From an uncultured Eubacteriales bacterium (lineage in GTDB: Bacteria; Bacillota; Clostridia; Christensenellales; Aristaeellaceae), in assembly GCA_900548145.1 (NCBI GenBank), contig URJB01000025.1:1-31444 (forward strand): a DNA stretch of 31,444 nt. The letters are read 5' to 3'. Below, piece after piece: positions 15,264-23,737 of the stretch. The translations under genes and the position numbers were made by a program. The first letter of the stretch is position 1, and the number at the start of each line of letters is the position of its first letter. The notes under the pieces were generated by a model that was not told where the DNA came from, made no database searches, and saw only the letters and a list, made by a program, of their open reading frames with translations.

Positions 15264-16367
15264 ATGAAAATCGTTCTTGAAAAACTGACGAAAATCTTTC
15301 CCAGCCGCAACAAAAAATCCGGTGAAGAGGTCGTTGCCGTCAACAATTTCTGCTTTGAAATTCCGGACGGTAAGCTGATCGGTCTGCTGGGGCCCTCCGG
15401 CTGCGGCAAAAGCACCACGCTGTACATGATCAGCGGTCTGCAGAAGCCCACCTCCGGCAAAATTTTCTTCGGTGAGGACGATGTGACCGAGCTTTCCACT
15501 GAAAAGCGCGGCATCGGGCTGGTGTTCCAGAACTACGCCCTGTACCCCCACATGACGGTTTTGCAGAATATCCTGTTCCCCCTGCAGAACCTGACCGGCG
15601 CGGACAGGCTGCCCAAGGAGCAGATGCTGGATCGGGCCCGGGAGGCGGCCCGGCTGGTGCAGATCGAAGAGCTGCTGGACCGCAAGCCCAGCGAACTTTC
15701 CGGCGGTCAGCAGCAGCGCGTGGCCATTGCCCGGGCGCTGGTGAAGATGCCCCGGGTGCTGCTGCTGGACGAACCCCTGTCCAATCTGGACGCGCGGCTG
15801 CGTCTGCAGACCCGGGAGGAGATTCGCCGCATTCAGAAGGAAACGGGCATTACCACCGTGTTCGTCACTCACGATCAGGAAGAAGCTATGTCCATCTCCG
15901 ACATGATCGTGGTGATGAAGCTGGGCGTGGTGCAGCAGATCGGCAAGCCGCAGGAGGTCTACGACGATCCCGCCAATCTGTTCGTCGCCAACTTCCTGGG
16001 AACGCCGCCCATCAACGTGTTCTCCGGTCGGGTGGAGGGCGGAAAGCTCTTTATCGGCGACGACTGCGTGCTGACGGTCGGCGGGCTGGAAGATCAGGAA
16101 GTGACGGTGGGTATCCGCCCCGAGGGCTTCATTCTGGATGAAAACGGCCCGCTGACCTGCCATCTGAACAACGTGGAGGTCATGGGTCGGGATGTGAGCG
16201 TCGTTTCCACCCATCCCGCGTCGCTCAAGCCGTCCGTGCGCTCCATCATCGACGCGGACGACCGCAGCGGCCTGAAGGGCGAAACCGTCCGCTATTCCGT
16301 CAAGCCCCACAAGCTCTTTGTGTTCCACAAGGAGACGGAACAGCGGCTTGCGTTTGAGGTGAAGTGA
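15264..16367 (+). CDS. Carbohydrate ABC importer ATP-binding protein (MsmK/UgpC/MalK type)
   Basis: 367 aa from ATG 15264 (site AAAGGGGA). Complete nucleotide-binding domain: Walker A GPSGCGKST (about 47-55), Q-loop FQNYALYPHMTV, signature LSGGQQQRVAIARAL, Walker B VLLLDEPLSNLDARLR, and H-loop VTHDQEEAMSISD. Residues about 240-367 form the TOBE/MalK regulatory domain. It energises the two permeases encoded next (1 bp and then 11 bp gaps). The ATPase gene stands first and the binding protein last in the cluster, the reverse of the common order. Confidence 0.95.
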   Translation: MKIVLEKLTKIFPSRNKKSGEEVVAVNNFCFEIPDGKLIGLLGPSGCGKSTTLYMISGLQKPTSGKIFFGEDDVTELSTEKRGIGLVFQNYALYPHMTVLQNILFPLQNLTGADRLPKEQMLDRAREAARLVQIEELLDRKPSELSGGQQQRVAIARALVKMPRVLLLDEPLSNLDARLRLQTREEIRRIQKETGITTVFVTHDQEEAMSISDMIVVMKLGVVQQIGKPQEVYDDPANLFVANFLGTPPINVFSGRVEGGKLFIGDDCVLTVGGLEDQEVTVGIRPEGFILDENGPLTCHLNNVEVMGRDVSVVSTHPASLKPSVRSIIDADDRSGLKGETVRYSVKPHKLFVFHKETEQRLAFEVK

Positions 16368-16368
16368 T

Positions 16369-17313
16369 ATGGTCAACAGCAAAGATCATTGGAAAGCGTG
16401 GTTATACCTTTCCCCGGCCATCGTGCTGCTTCTGATTTTCACCGTCTGGCCCATCATCAATACGGTGCGCATGTCCCTGCTGGAAGGGTACAGCGGTCTG
16501 AAAGCGGCCAGCGGCGCCAGCTTTGAGTTCGGGCTTGGCAACTTCGTCAAGGTCATCAAGTACCGCAAGTTCCTGACCTGCCTGCAGAACACGGTGCTTC
16601 TGTGCCTGTGGACGGTGCCGATTTCCACCATTCTGGCCCTGCTGATCGCGGTGGCGCTGAACTCCATCAAGGTGCTGCAGAAGGCGCTGCAGACGATCTT
16701 CTTTCTGCCCTATGTGACCAACTCCATCGCCATCGGCATGGTGTTCGCCGCCATGTTCAACATCGTGGGCAGCTTCTACGGCACGGAAAACGAGATCGTA
16801 GTGACTGCCGGTATCATCAACAACATCATCGAGTTCTTCGGCGGCACCCGGGTCAACTGGATCAACTACGGCTCCTCCTACACCGCCAATATGGTGGTGA
16901 TGATCGTCTACATCGTCTGGAACGCTCTGCCCTTCAAGATTCTGATCCTGCTGGGCGGCCTGCAGGCCATCAACAGGCAGTACTATGAAGCGGCCCGGGT
17001 GGACAGCACGCCCCGCTGGCGGGTCTTTACCCGCATCACCGTGCCGCTGGTCTCGCCCATGCTGGCCTATGTGGTGATCACGGGCTTCATCGGCGGCTTC
17101 AAGGAATACACCAGCATTGTGGGCATCTTTGGCGAGACCATGGGCCCGCCCAACGATGGCGGACGGCTGAACACCATGGTGGGCTTCATTTACGACTCCC
17201 TGAGCAACAACAGTCAGGGGCGCGCCAGCGCCGCGGCGTTGATCCTTTTCGGCATTATTCTTGTGGTGACCCTCATTAACCTCTGGGTCAGCAAGAAGCG
17301 TGTCCATTACTGA
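16369..17313 (+). CDS. Carbohydrate ABC importer permease (MalF/UgpA type)
   Basis: 314 aa with six predicted membrane helices starting at WLYLSPAIVLLLIFTVWPI. The EAA loop is YYEAARVDSTPRWRVFTRITVPLVSP (about 204-229 region), the coupling-helix motif of the binding-protein-dependent transport family, followed by MLAYVVITGFIGGFKEY. It pairs with the downstream permease to form the channel. The start is 1 nt after the ATPase stop, indicating coupled translation. Substrate cannot be read from the sequence. Confidence 0.94.
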   Translation: MVNSKDHWKAWLYLSPAIVLLLIFTVWPIINTVRMSLLEGYSGLKAASGASFEFGLGNFVKVIKYRKFLTCLQNTVLLCLWTVPISTILALLIAVALNSIKVLQKALQTIFFLPYVTNSIAIGMVFAAMFNIVGSFYGTENEIVVTAGIINNIIEFFGGTRVNWINYGSSYTANMVVMIVYIVWNALPFKILILLGGLQAINRQYYEAARVDSTPRWRVFTRITVPLVSPMLAYVVITGFIGGFKEYTSIVGIFGETMGPPNDGGRLNTMVGFIYDSLSNNSQGRASAAALILFGIILVVTLINLWVSKKRVHY

Positions 17314-17324
17314 GAGGTGCGGGT

Positions 17325-18212
17325 ATGGAAAAGCAGGTTGTCATGAGCGCACGAAAGTACCGTGCCCAGTTCCTCCGGCAAAAGGCGGGAAAAGCCCTTT
17401 CCCTGTTCGGGGTGTACTTTTTCCTGATTCTGATGGCGCTGGTGGTGCTGTTTCCCTTTTACTGGATGCTGATCTCCTCGGTGAAAACGCTGGATGAATA
17501 CCGCATGAGCGTGCCCACCTTCTGGCCCCGGGTGCTGATGCTGGAAAACTATCTGACGGCCTTTACCACTGCCAATCTGGGACGGCTGTTTATGAACACG
17601 ATGATCGTCGGTCTGGTGTCCACGATCCTGTCGCTGTTCATCACCATCCTGACGGCGTTCGCCTTTGCCCGGCTGGAGTTCAAGGGCAAGGAGCTGCTGT
17701 TCGCGGCCCTGCTGGCCACGATGATGATCCCCGGCGAACTGTTCACCATCACCAATTACGGCACCGTCACCGCCCTTGGGTGGAAGAACACGTATACGGT
17801 TCTGATCGTGCCGTTTCTGGTGAGCGTGTTCTACATCTACCTGCTGCGCCAGAGCTTTTTGCAGATCCCCAACGAGCTGTATCTGGCCGCCAAGGTGGAC
17901 GGAACCAAGGACTGGAAGTACCTGTGGAAGGTCATGGTGCCGCTGTCCCTGCCTACGCTGATCTCCATCACCATCCTGAAGATGATGGGCGCATGGAACT
18001 CCTACATCTGGCCCCGGCTGGTGGCCAATGACGACGCGCACCGGCTGATCACCAACGGCCTGAGAAGCGCCTTTACCGACACCACGGGCGACGTCAACTA
18101 TCCCGTGCAGATGGCGGCGGTGGCGCTGGTATCGGCTCCGCTGTTTCTGGTGTTCGTGTTCCTGCGCAAGTACATCATGACCGGCGTCAGCCGCAGCGGT
18201 ATCAAGGGATAA
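17325..18212 (+). CDS. Carbohydrate ABC importer permease (MalG/UgpE type)
   Basis: 295 aa, six predicted helices; typical MalG-type features: LFPFYWMLISSVKT near the N-terminus, NTMIVGLVSTI, AFAFARLEFKGKE, and the EAA loop ELYLAAKVDGTKDWKYLWKVMVPLSLP. Second half of the transmembrane channel. Starts 11 nt after the other permease gene (GAGAGGTG as site). Internal ATG at codon 7 is an alternative start. Confidence 0.94.
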   Translation: MEKQVVMSARKYRAQFLRQKAGKALSLFGVYFFLILMALVVLFPFYWMLISSVKTLDEYRMSVPTFWPRVLMLENYLTAFTTANLGRLFMNTMIVGLVSTILSLFITILTAFAFARLEFKGKELLFAALLATMMIPGELFTITNYGTVTALGWKNTYTVLIVPFLVSVFYIYLLRQSFLQIPNELYLAAKVDGTKDWKYLWKVMVPLSLPTLISITILKMMGAWNSYIWPRLVANDDAHRLITNGLRSAFTDTTGDVNYPVQMAAVALVSAPLFLVFVFLRKYIMTGVSRSGIKG

Positions 18213-18264
18213 CGCCCAGCTTCGGTATACTGGCCGCAAGGCCCGTTACATAAAAAGGAACATC

Positions 18265-18294
18265 ATGAAAGAAAAGGAAGGGAAAACAAGATGA
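18265..18294 (+). CDS. Possible 9-codon coupling ORF before the binding-protein gene
   Basis: ATG 18265, with AAAAAGGA 5-8 nt upstream, opens a frame of nine codons (MKEKEGKTR) whose TGA overlaps the ATG of the binding-protein gene (ATGA, 18291-18294). It may only be the purine-rich ribosome site of the next gene, or it may raise expression of the binding protein by coupling. Confidence 0.2.
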   Translation: MKEKEGKTR

Positions 18295-19673
18295 AAAAAC
18301 TGCTCCCCATTCTTCTGGTTCTGATGATGCTGTGCAGCACGGCTTTCGCCGCTGGCTTCGAAGTGCCTGCGGAAGGCTACGACGGCAGCGAAGTGACCAT
18401 CACCTTCTGCACCCAGCAGGGCACCGCGCTGCAGGAAGTGACCGCCAATTACATTGCGGAGTTCAACAAGCTCTATCCCAACATTCATGTGGAACATACC
18501 ACGCAGGGCAGCTACGACGACGTGCGCGACCAGATCGTGACCGACATCAGCGTGGGCGCGCAGCCCAACGTGGCGTACTGCTACCCCGACCACGTGGCCC
18601 TGTACAATCTGGCCAAGGCCGTGCAGACCCTCGATGAGCTGATCGACAGCGAGGTGGAAGTGACCCGCGCCGACGGCACCACCGAAATTCTGGGCCTGAC
18701 CGACGAGCAGAAGGCCGACTTCATCGAGGGCTACTACGAGGAAGGCCGTCAGTACGGGGATGGACTGATGTACACCATGCCCTTCTCCAAGTCCACCGAA
18801 GTGCTGTACTATGACAAGACCTTCTTCGAGGCCAACGGCATCGCCGTGCCCACCACCTGGGAGGAAATGGAGCAGGTCTGCGCCAAGATCAAGGAGATCG
18901 ACCCCGAATCCATCCCGCTGGGCTATGACAGCGAGGCCAACTGGTTCATCACCATGTGTGAACAGTATGACTCTCCCTATACCAGCGCCACCGGCGAGCA
19001 CTATCTGTTCAACAATGAGCAGAACCGCGCCTTCGTCAAGATGTTCAACGAATGGTACAACAAGGGCTATCTGACCACTCAGAAGCTCTATGGCGCTTAC
19101 ACCTCCGGCCTGTTCACTGCTACCACCGGTGTGCGCTCCTATATGTCCATCGGTTCTTCCGCCGGCGCCAAGCACCAGCGGCCCGCTGCCAACGCGGACG
19201 GTTCCTACCCCTTTGAAGTGGGCATCGCCACCATTCCTCAGGTGAACAACGACAACCGCAAGGTGATCTCTCAGGGCCCCAGCGTGTGCATCTTCAAGAA
19301 GGACAATCCGCAGGAAGTGATCGCGTCCTGGCTGTTCGTCAAGTTCCTGACCACCAGCGTGGACTTTCAGGCGGAATTCTCCATGGCCTCCGGCTATGTG
19401 CCCGTCATCAAGTCCGTCACTGAAAACACGGCGTATGCCGACTTCCTGGCGCAGGCGGACGGCGGCGACTATGTGACCGCGCTGAGCACGCAGGTCTGTC
19501 TGGAACAGGCGGACGCTTACTACACTTCTCCCGCGTTCGTGGGTTCCTCCACGGCCCGCGATCAGGTGGCGGCTCTGCTGTCCAAGTGCCTGACCCTGAC
19601 CGGCGATGACGTGGACGCGCAGATCGAGACGGCTTTCGAAGAAGCCATCGACGAGTGTGAATACGCCAACTAA
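18291..19673 (+). CDS. Extracellular solute-binding protein, family 1 (sugar ABC importer), without lipobox
   Basis: 460 aa. Signal peptide MKKLLPILLVLMMLCSTAFA followed by AGFEVPAEG. The mature part is a type I family-1 fold: EVTITFCTQQGT, VTANYIAEFNKLYPNIHVEH, QPNVAYCYPDHVALYNLA, LMYTMPFSKSTEVLYYDKTFFEANG, and the C-terminal FVKFLTTSVDFQAEFSMASGYVPV. It should deliver a saccharide or sugar-phosphate to the permeases upstream. There is no [LVI]xxC lipobox (MMLC has Leu before Cys), so anchoring by lipid is not predicted, which is odd for a monoderm. ATG 18291 follows AAGGAAGGG. Confidence 0.94.
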   Translation: MKKLLPILLVLMMLCSTAFAAGFEVPAEGYDGSEVTITFCTQQGTALQEVTANYIAEFNKLYPNIHVEHTTQGSYDDVRDQIVTDISVGAQPNVAYCYPDHVALYNLAKAVQTLDELIDSEVEVTRADGTTEILGLTDEQKADFIEGYYEEGRQYGDGLMYTMPFSKSTEVLYYDKTFFEANGIAVPTTWEEMEQVCAKIKEIDPESIPLGYDSEANWFITMCEQYDSPYTSATGEHYLFNNEQNRAFVKMFNEWYNKGYLTTQKLYGAYTSGLFTATTGVRSYMSIGSSAGAKHQRPAANADGSYPFEVGIATIPQVNNDNRKVISQGPSVCIFKKDNPQEVIASWLFVKFLTTSVDFQAEFSMASGYVPVIKSVTENTAYADFLAQADGGDYVTALSTQVCLEQADAYYTSPAFVGSSTARDQVAALLSKCLTLTGDDVDAQIETAFEEAIDECEYAN

Positions 19674-20916
19674 GCGCTTTTGCTTGAAAACACTTCTGCT
19701 TCTGCTACTGCTTGGCTTGCTCTACCTTCCGGCGCTGGCGGACGAGACGGACTACGCCGTCCGCCACCAGCCGGGGAAAAAGACCGGCACGCGGCTGATG
19801 GAAGCAACGGTGCGTACCTTTGTGGACGGAGACACCACCCACTTTTCTGTGCCAGAGGATCAGTTTCCCGGCGGCGTGCTGAAAGGCCGCTATCTGGCGG
19901 TCAACACGCCGGAATGCACGGGAAAGGTGGAACCCTTCGGACAGGCGGCCTCCGACTTCACCCGGGAAAAGCTCTTGTCCGCCGCAAAGATCCTGCTGGA
20001 ATCGGATTCGGCGGACTGGGAGCTGGACTCCACCGGACAGTGGACGCTGATATGGGTGTGGTACAAGCCTGCGGAAGGGGAACAGTACCGCAACCTGAAC
20101 ATCGAGCTTTTGCAGAACGGGCTGGCCGTGGGCAGCAGCGTTGCCCGGAACCGATACGGCCAGACCTGCGCCAAGGCCCTTGAACAGGCGAAGGAAGCAA
20201 AACGAAACCTGTACTCCGATCAGCCTGACCCGAATTTCTACTATGGCGATGCAATCGAACTGACGATTCGGGAACTGCGGGAACACCCGGAGGAATACGC
20301 CGGGAAAAAGGTGGCCTTTAGCGGCAACATCATTCTGAATGACGGCGGAAGTGTTTATGCCGAAGCGCTGGACCCGGAAACAGGCCGTTACTACGGCATG
20401 GCGGTCTACTACGGCTACGATCTCAGCGGCGGCGGGCTGAACGCCCTGCACGTGGGCAATGAGACCCGCGTGGCAGGAACGTTCCAGTACTACGAAGCCG
20501 GGGGCGTATGGCAGGTGACGGATGTGAAGTACCGCGCCATGAAGCCGGACGACCCGGACAACCTGCGCAAGCTGGCCGAGGGAAAGACCCCTGCGTATCA
20601 GAAGCTGACAGCAGCTGAACTGGCGCAGGATGGAGCGCTGCTGGAGGACTCCTCCGCGGAGCTTCAAGGCCTGACAGTAGAAAGTGCCGAAACGCTGACT
20701 GCGAAGGACGGTACTGTCTCCTTACTGCTGGACTGCCGGCAGAACGGCGAAACGGTTCGGATTCGAACGCTTGCCGCACAGAATGTCGCAGAAACGCTTC
20801 TGCCCGCAGAAGCCTATCTTCACCATCAGGTCGACGTTAAGGGAATGATCCAATGCGGCGAAGAAGGGACGTACCTGCTGGTTTTCCAGCCGGAGAAGCT
20901 CGTTCTTCACCCGTGA
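19657..20916 (+). CDS. Secreted staphylococcal-nuclease-like (thermonuclease family) protein with C-terminal OB-type region
   Basis: 419 aa from GTG 19657, which overlaps the binding-protein gene by 17 nt and gives a good signal peptide (MNTPTKRFCLK, a Leu-rich core, LPALA then DE). TTG 19684 is an alternative start. SNase domain about 48-215: FVDGDT (D59), R78, E86 (GRYLAVNTPE), VEPFGQAASDF, and the end AKEAKRNLYSD. At the position of catalytic Arg87 (YGR in SNase) it has Gln (STGQ128). Residues about 225-320 look like an OB fold (EYAGKKVAFSGNIIL to GVWQVTDVKY) and about 340-419 may be another. Exported nuclease or nuclease-derived binding protein. No clear ribosome site, so coupling to the upstream gene is likely. 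Confidence 0.85.
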   Translation: MNTPTKRFCLKTLLLLLLLGLLYLPALADETDYAVRHQPGKKTGTRLMEATVRTFVDGDTTHFSVPEDQFPGGVLKGRYLAVNTPECTGKVEPFGQAASDFTREKLLSAAKILLESDSADWELDSTGQWTLIWVWYKPAEGEQYRNLNIELLQNGLAVGSSVARNRYGQTCAKALEQAKEAKRNLYSDQPDPNFYYGDAIELTIRELREHPEEYAGKKVAFSGNIILNDGGSVYAEALDPETGRYYGMAVYYGYDLSGGGLNALHVGNETRVAGTFQYYEAGGVWQVTDVKYRAMKPDDPDNLRKLAEGKTPAYQKLTAAELAQDGALLEDSSAELQGLTVESAETLTAKDGTVSLLLDCRQNGETVRIRTLAAQNVAETLLPAEAYLHHQVDVKGMIQCGEEGTYLLVFQPEKLVLHP

Positions 20917-20936
20917 ACATGACAAGGAGAAAGAAA

Positions 20937-22241
20937 ATGAAAAAGTTTTTTGCGCTGCTGACTGCGCTGGTGCTGTGCGCGACCCTGTTTGTGGGCGCTG
21001 CCATGGCCGAGGACGAGAATCTGGCTTCCGCCAAGGGACTTTTGGATTTCTGGTACAAGAACAAGAGCCGCGACAAGCTGACCCAGACGGCTGAGGACTA
21101 CGAAGTTCCCGCCCAGTTGATGATCGACGGCGTGGCTTATCCGCTGACCTGGTCCGTAGATACCGACGCGATCCAGATCACCCCGGCCGAGGACGGCAAG
21201 TATCTGGTGGACATCGACGAAGCCAACCCCAAGGATCTGGTTTATACCCTGACCGCTACCGTGACCGCGCCCGACGGCAGCACGCTGGACGTGCCCTATG
21301 AGCGCATGGTTCCCGCCGCGGTTCTGGATATGAGCTATGCGGACATCGTGGCCGCCGCTTATGCGCTGGACACCGATGCTGCCATGACCAAGGCCCAGCG
21401 CCTGTTCGGCAAGGTGATCTCCATTGACACCGCGTGGAGCGATGAGTATCAGAACATCACCGTGACCATTCAGGTGGGAGAACTGGCCGACCAGCCCATC
21501 CAGTGCTTCCGCCTGACCGGCGAAGGCGCGAAAGACCTGAAGGAAGGCGACGAGATCACTGTCGAGGGCATCCTGAAGAATTATCAGGGCACCGTGGAAT
21601 TTGACAAGGGCTGCGTGCTGGTGGGCTTCGGCGAGATCGTGAGCCAGGCCGCTACGCTGGATGCGGCTTATGCGCTGGAAGACGGCGCTGCGCTGACCAA
21701 GCCCAGCGTGTTGAAGGGCGTTATTTCCAGCATCGATAGCGCGTGGAGCGACGAGTATCAGAACATCACCGTGACCATCGTGTGCGACGGCAAGGACGAG
21801 CAGCCCATTCAGTGCTATCGTCTGGTCGGCGAAGGCGCGAAGGAACTGGCCGTGGGTGACGAGATCGCCGTGTTCGGCACCATCAAGAACTACAAGGGCA
21901 CCATCGAGTTTGACAAGGGCTGCGTGCTGGTTCCCGTGGACAGCGTGGCCAGCGTCAAGAACGTGATCGCTGCCTATGCGCTGGCGGAAGACACCGCCAT
22001 GACCTCCGAATCCACCATTACCGGCGTGGTCGTCGCTATTCCTACCGCGTGGAGCGACGAGTACCAGAATATCACCGTGAACATGGTAGCGGCTGGGCTG
22101 GAAGATTACGTGATCCAGTGCTACCGTCTGACCGGCGAAGGTGCGAAGGATCTGAAGGAAGGCGATGAGATCACCGTCACCGGCATCCTGAAGAACTACA
22201 AGGGCACCGTCGAGTTTGACAAGGGCTGCACCCTCCAGTAA
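20937..22241 (+). CDS. Secreted protein with atrophied Ig-like domain and three OB-like repeats
   Basis: 434 aa; ATG 20937 follows AAGGAGA. Signal peptide MKKFFALLTALVLCATLFVGAAMA. Residues about 30-127 resemble the atrophied bacterial Ig domain (PAQLMIDGVAYPLTWSVDTD, TYTLTATVTAPDG-type ending). Three repeats follow at about 141-229, 244-332 and 346-434, each with AYAL, AWSDEYQNITV, IQCYRL.GEGAK and a GDEI.V.G.IKNYKGT.EFDKGC block. The pattern is a small beta-barrel like an OB fold. No enzyme motif is seen. Similar repeats occur in secreted proteins of gut Clostridia without a known role. It is the last gene of the importer operon, 20 bp after the nuclease-like gene. Confidence 0.85.
   Translation: MKKFFALLTALVLCATLFVGAAMAEDENLASAKGLLDFWYKNKSRDKLTQTAEDYEVPAQLMIDGVAYPLTWSVDTDAIQITPAEDGKYLVDIDEANPKDLVYTLTATVTAPDGSTLDVPYERMVPAAVLDMSYADIVAAAYALDTDAAMTKAQRLFGKVISIDTAWSDEYQNITVTIQVGELADQPIQCFRLTGEGAKDLKEGDEITVEGILKNYQGTVEFDKGCVLVGFGEIVSQAATLDAAYALEDGAALTKPSVLKGVISSIDSAWSDEYQNITVTIVCDGKDEQPIQCYRLVGEGAKELAVGDEIAVFGTIKNYKGTIEFDKGCVLVPVDSVASVKNVIAAYALAEDTAMTSESTITGVVVAIPTAWSDEYQNITVNMVAAGLEDYVIQCYRLTGEGAKDLKEGDEITVTGILKNYKGTVEFDKGCTLQ
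21357..22238 (+). repeat. Three in-gene repeats of about 267 bp, period 306-309 bp
   Basis: Repeat units at 21357-21623, 21666-21932 and 21972-22238. The most alike part encodes AWSDEYQNITV and is nearly identical at DNA level, with mostly third-position differences; units 1 and 3 also share GEGAKDLKEGDEITV. This suggests recent duplication or gene conversion plus purifying selection. Confidence 0.9.
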
Positions 22242-22415
22242 GGCAGGACTTCGCCCTGTACCCCCGGACTGTGTGGCAGGGATTGAGGCTTGACCGGTGT
22301 TTTACCGACGCGACGGGCGCCATGGCTCGCCGGTCTGATCGGATAAGACATGAATGCAGAGCACCCGGACATACGGAATTTGAATTTTGCCGCTGCGACG
22401 GTGAAACTGCAGAAC

Positions 22416-22451
22416 AAGGCCAGCACGTCTGAAAGGGCGGGCTGGCCTTTT
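22416..22451 (+). terminator. Terminator of the importer/secreted-protein operon
   Basis: AAGGCCAGC (22416-22424) pairs with GCTGGCCTT (22441-22449), then TT. The 16-nt loop is large. The preceding 22242-22415 holds no gene I can support; it contains possible long-range GACCGG/CCGGTC pairing but no recognised RNA. Confidence 0.6.
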
Positions 22452-22528
22452 GATATGGGGTTTTGTGGAAAAGCGAAAGAAGTACGATCTCAAAGCCGTG
22501 AGGCCCTTGGCTGAACCGGCTTTTTTCC

Positions 22529-22558
22529 TTGCCTAAGGGACGTGGGCTATGCTATAAT
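22529..22558 (+). promoter_or_regulatory. Promoter of the phosphodiester glycosidase-lectin unit
   Basis: TTGCCT (22529-22534), 18 bp, TATAAT (22553-22558) with an extended -10 (TGC directly before). It lies 54 bp before the ATG at 22613. Confidence 0.75.
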
Positions 22559-22612
22559 CATTCAATGTGGTTTGCGTGATGACCAAAGTCTGCAAAAGGA
22601 AGGTCTTGCCGT

Positions 22613-23716
22613 ATGATGAAAAAAGGAATCGAAATTTTGAAGCGCCTGCTTGCCTGTGCGGCGGCGTTGGTGATGATTTTGTCGCTGGCAACGGCGGCGC
22701 TGGCGGAAGAAACGGCGGCGACGGAAGAAACGCCCGAGGCGATTGCCGTGCCGGAAGCGACGGAGGAGCCCGCACCGGCTGCGGACAAGGAGGACAAGGC
22801 GGCGTTCAGCCCCCTTTATGCGCTGCGGGACGATGCGCCCGAGCTGACCTCAGAGGGTTTTTTGCCGGAAGACTCCGATCCGTCCTACTATCTGGTGATG
22901 GACGATGAAGCCGGTGAATGGACGTATGTGGATCAGCAGATATTCATCAATATCCGCCGTTTTCAGGACGTGGTAGAGCGCAAACGCAAGCTGGTATGGT
23001 ACGAAACCGAGATCAAGGTGATTCCGGGGGTGAAATTCGTTACCCAGCACGCGAACCCGGAACAGATCGGCCGCCGGTTTATGATGGCCGAGGATTTTGC
23101 CAAGCAGAGCAACAGCATTCTGGCCTTCAGCGACGATTTTTACGGCTTCCGGGTCTACCAGAAGCGCCGTCCGGGCATCATTATCCAGAACGGCGTGCTG
23201 CTGGCCAACGACTCCTTGAAGGAGCCTCATTATACCCTGCCTTCTTACGACCTGATCGCCCTGTACCCCGATGGAAGCATGAAGACTTATCTGGCGGGCA
23301 GCATTGACGGCGAAGAATTGATGGCGCAGGGGGCGACGGACACGTGGTGCTTCGGCCCGGTGCTGCTCAGCGAGGGGCAGATCGGCCAGCAGGTGATCGA
23401 CAAGGTGTTCGAGTACGCCAATCCCAGACAGGCGCTGGGCATGATCGAGCCGAATCATTATCTGCTGATGACTGTGGAGGGCCGCAACAAGCGCTCTGAC
23501 GGCGTGGGCCTGATTTGGGTGGCCGAAAAGATGAAGGAGCTTGGCTGCACCGAGGCCCTGAATCTGGACGGCGGCAACTCGGTCAAGCTGGTGTTTATGG
23601 GCGAGCTGGTTAACTCAGACCGGCACTATAACAAGAAAAACGACCGCTCCGTCACCAGCCTGATCACGCTGGGCACGTTTCCGCTGGATACGCTGAGTCA
23701 GACGGACGAGCAGTGA
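22613..23716 (+). CDS. Secreted phosphodiester glycosidase family protein (NAGPA domain)
   Basis: 367 aa. Signal peptide with Arg-Leu n-region and ALVMILSLATAALA then EE, followed by an acidic, Pro/Ala/Glu-rich linker (about 32-65). The NAGPA-type domain covers about 140-360: ILAFSDDFYGFRV, RPGIIIQNGVLL, SYDLIALYPDGSMKTY, WCFGPVLLSEGQI, PRQALGMIEPNHYLLMTVEGR, and the hallmark ALNLDGGNSVKLVFMGELVN (usual LDGGGSS/T). Members cleave sugar-phosphodiester links; bacterial ones are associated with exopolysaccharide or cell wall glycans. Asn replaces the second Gly of DGGG here. Cotranscribed with the next gene (21-bp gap). Confidence 0.9.
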   Translation: MMKKGIEILKRLLACAAALVMILSLATAALAEETAATEETPEAIAVPEATEEPAPAADKEDKAAFSPLYALRDDAPELTSEGFLPEDSDPSYYLVMDDEAGEWTYVDQQIFINIRRFQDVVERKRKLVWYETEIKVIPGVKFVTQHANPEQIGRRFMMAEDFAKQSNSILAFSDDFYGFRVYQKRRPGIIIQNGVLLANDSLKEPHYTLPSYDLIALYPDGSMKTYLAGSIDGEELMAQGATDTWCFGPVLLSEGQIGQQVIDKVFEYANPRQALGMIEPNHYLLMTVEGRNKRSDGVGLIWVAEKMKELGCTEALNLDGGNSVKLVFMGELVNSDRHYNKKNDRSVTSLITLGTFPLDTLSQTDEQ

Positions 23717-23737
23717 CGGCGAAGGAGCAAATAAGCG

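Noticed and set aside
21357..22238. CRISPR-like or mobile repeat array
   Set aside because: The repeats are in frame, about 267 bp long and encode protein repeats; there are no spacers.
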